Of a stretch of DNA of 64,000 nucleotides, positions 60,797 through 64,000 are shown piece after piece. The stretch covers positions 1 to 64,000 of the forward strand of contig SCMT01000023.1 in NCBI GenBank assembly GCA_005502915.1, given 5' to 3'. Every line of letters begins with the position of its first letter. The stretch's first letter is position 1. The DNA comes from Lysobacteraceae bacterium 2PB. GTDB taxonomy: Bacteria > Pseudomonadota > Gammaproteobacteria > Xanthomonadales > Xanthomonadaceae. The notes beneath the pieces were generated by a model. That model had not been told where the DNA came from. It ran no database searches and saw only the letters and a list, made by a program, of their open reading frames with translations. The translations under genes and the position numbers were made by a program.

Positions 60797-60926
60797 TCGC
60801 TAAAAAAATGTTATGAATGCGCCCGGATCGTCTGTACGCACACACGGCGTCCGGGGCGCCTTGGGGAGGCGCTCCTCCGCGGAACACCCATCACAGCTCA
60901 TTCACGGAAAAGAATTCGGAGGCTCC
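60797..60926 (+). promoter_or_regulatory. AT-rich promoter-like region before the second TonB receptor
   Basis: The sequence TAAAAAAATGTTATGAAT (60801-60818) stands out in GC-rich DNA and could hold a -10 (TATGAAT). GGAGG lies 6 nt before the receptor ATG. No Fur box is seen. The leader would be about 100 nt. Confidence 0.35.
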
Positions 60927-63449
<2,523 letters not shown>

Positions 63450-63496
63450 CGTCCACGACGTCGATCCCGCCGGATCGATGCGGAATGTCACGGAAA

Positions 63497-63525
63497 CGGG
63501 CGGCGCAGGCCGCCCGTTTTCTTTT
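63497..63525 (+). terminator. Terminator of the second TonB receptor
   Basis: Stem CGGGCGGC/GCCGCCCG, loop GCAG, then TTTTCTTTT, 47 bp after the stop. Confidence 0.88.
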
Positions 63526-63629
63526 GTGGGTCCACCATTCGCATGCTTCCGCCTGGATCGGCACGACCAGCGGCAACCCCACCCCACGACATGGCCCGTT
63601 CGAACGTGCGCCCACCACGGAGACCGCCC

Positions 63630-64000
63630 ATGCGCCGCATCGCCCGCCCGACACCGCAGCTGCTCGCCGCCGCCATCCTCGCCACGCTCGCGCTGTCGGC
63701 CTGCGGCGGACGCCAGGTCTCGGAAGCGCCCCCCGGCGGATCCCGCGCGGGCCAATCCGCCCCGCAGTCCGCCGAAGCCGAGAAGGACGAGGCGCTCGAC
63801 CGCGTCGTCGTCACCGGCGCGCGCGTCAGGGAAGCGAATGTCTCCCGACACGCGCGTCGCGTCGCAGCGATCGCACCGCCACCGCCACCGCCGCCTCCGT
63901 CCGCACCGCCTCCGCCGCCCCCGGCGCCGATCGTCGCGCACCACGGAATGGCCGCGCCGATCACCGCCATCCCGACCGAACCGACCAACACCGAGACCTA
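63630..64000 (+). CDS. N-terminal part of a probable YfbK-like vWA lipoprotein (truncated by window)
   Basis: 123 codons before the window ends. The ATG at 63630 has GGAG 8 nt upstream. Lipobox LSAC (LALSACGG), a segment DRVVVTGARVREANVS, then a proline tract (PPPPPPPPSAPPPPPPAP) and TNTETY. This layout, with an NTExY segment just before a von Willebrand A domain, fits YfbK-like vWA proteins of Xanthomonadaceae. The vWA domain itself is outside the window. Confidence 0.6.
   Translation, partial: MRRIARPTPQLLAAAILATLALSACGGRQVSEAPPGGSRAGQSAPQSAEAEKDEALDRVVVTGARVREANVSRHARRVAAIAPPPPPPPPSAPPPPPPAPIVAHHGMAAPITAIPTEPTNTET

Overview
The window is chromosomal DNA from a very GC-rich gammaproteobacterium. 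Gene content and order point to Lysobacteraceae (Xanthomonadaceae), close to Lysobacter or Luteimonas. The pointers are: an Oar-type and a classical TonB-dependent receptor (TBDR), a secreted multidomain GH18 chitinase, petABC followed by sspA-sspB, fabH-fabD-fabG-acpP-fabF-pabB-pabC-mltG-tmk-holB-pilZ, a MoxR/DUF58/TgpA cluster, and many family-typical hypothetical proteins. No phage, insertion sequence, CRISPR array or secretion island is visible. It reads as core genome with small accessory inserts.

Layout. 1-9.5 kb: a LytS/AlgZ-like sensor kinase with an odd prepilin-like N-terminus, ppnN, a large Oar-like TBDR, MarC, an SDR protein, grxD, sodB and a small repeat-containing secreted protein. 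9.5-19 kb: purEK, Trm112-like/nadC, a zinc-ribbon/FHA pair, sspBA, the cytochrome bc1 operon and a lytic transglycosylase. 19-24 kb: miaB, then a 776-bp non-coding stretch with an apparent LacI-type (NagR-like) operator ahead of the chitinase. 24-38 kb: phoH-ybeY-corC-DUF4105, MAPEG, a metallo-beta-lactamase-fold protein, ferredoxin-ggt, coaD, rsmD, and ftsY-(AsmA-like)-mutY-yggX, ending at tRNA-Phe. 38-51 kb: ridA-like gene, then a long leftward block for type IV pilus/DNA replication (pilZ, holB, tmk), cell wall (mltG), folate (pabBC), fatty acid synthesis (fab genes, acpP), rpmF and yceD, with maf divergent. 51-64 kb: a WD-like hypothetical, a REP-type inverted repeat, a GT39 glycosyltransferase with an extra C-terminal domain, MoxR-DUF58-TgpA, an Slp lipoprotein, a rhomboid protease, a 2OG-Fe(II) oxygenase, a second TBDR, and the truncated start of a probable YfbK-like vWA lipoprotein.

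How it fits together. Many operons are coupled by 4-nt stop/start overlaps (ATGA or GTGA): phoH/ybeY, ferredoxin/ggt, ftsY/AsmA-like/mutY, pabB/pabC, mltG/tmk, holB/pilZ. The most unusual signals are the prepilin-type leader on the kinase, the candidate NagR operator far upstream of the chitinase, an SspB-like ClpX-docking tail on the rhomboid protease, the lysine-less active site of PabB, the degenerate SDR active site, and a 148-bp MITE-like element between tmk and holB. None of these is proven; all rest on reading the sequence by eye.
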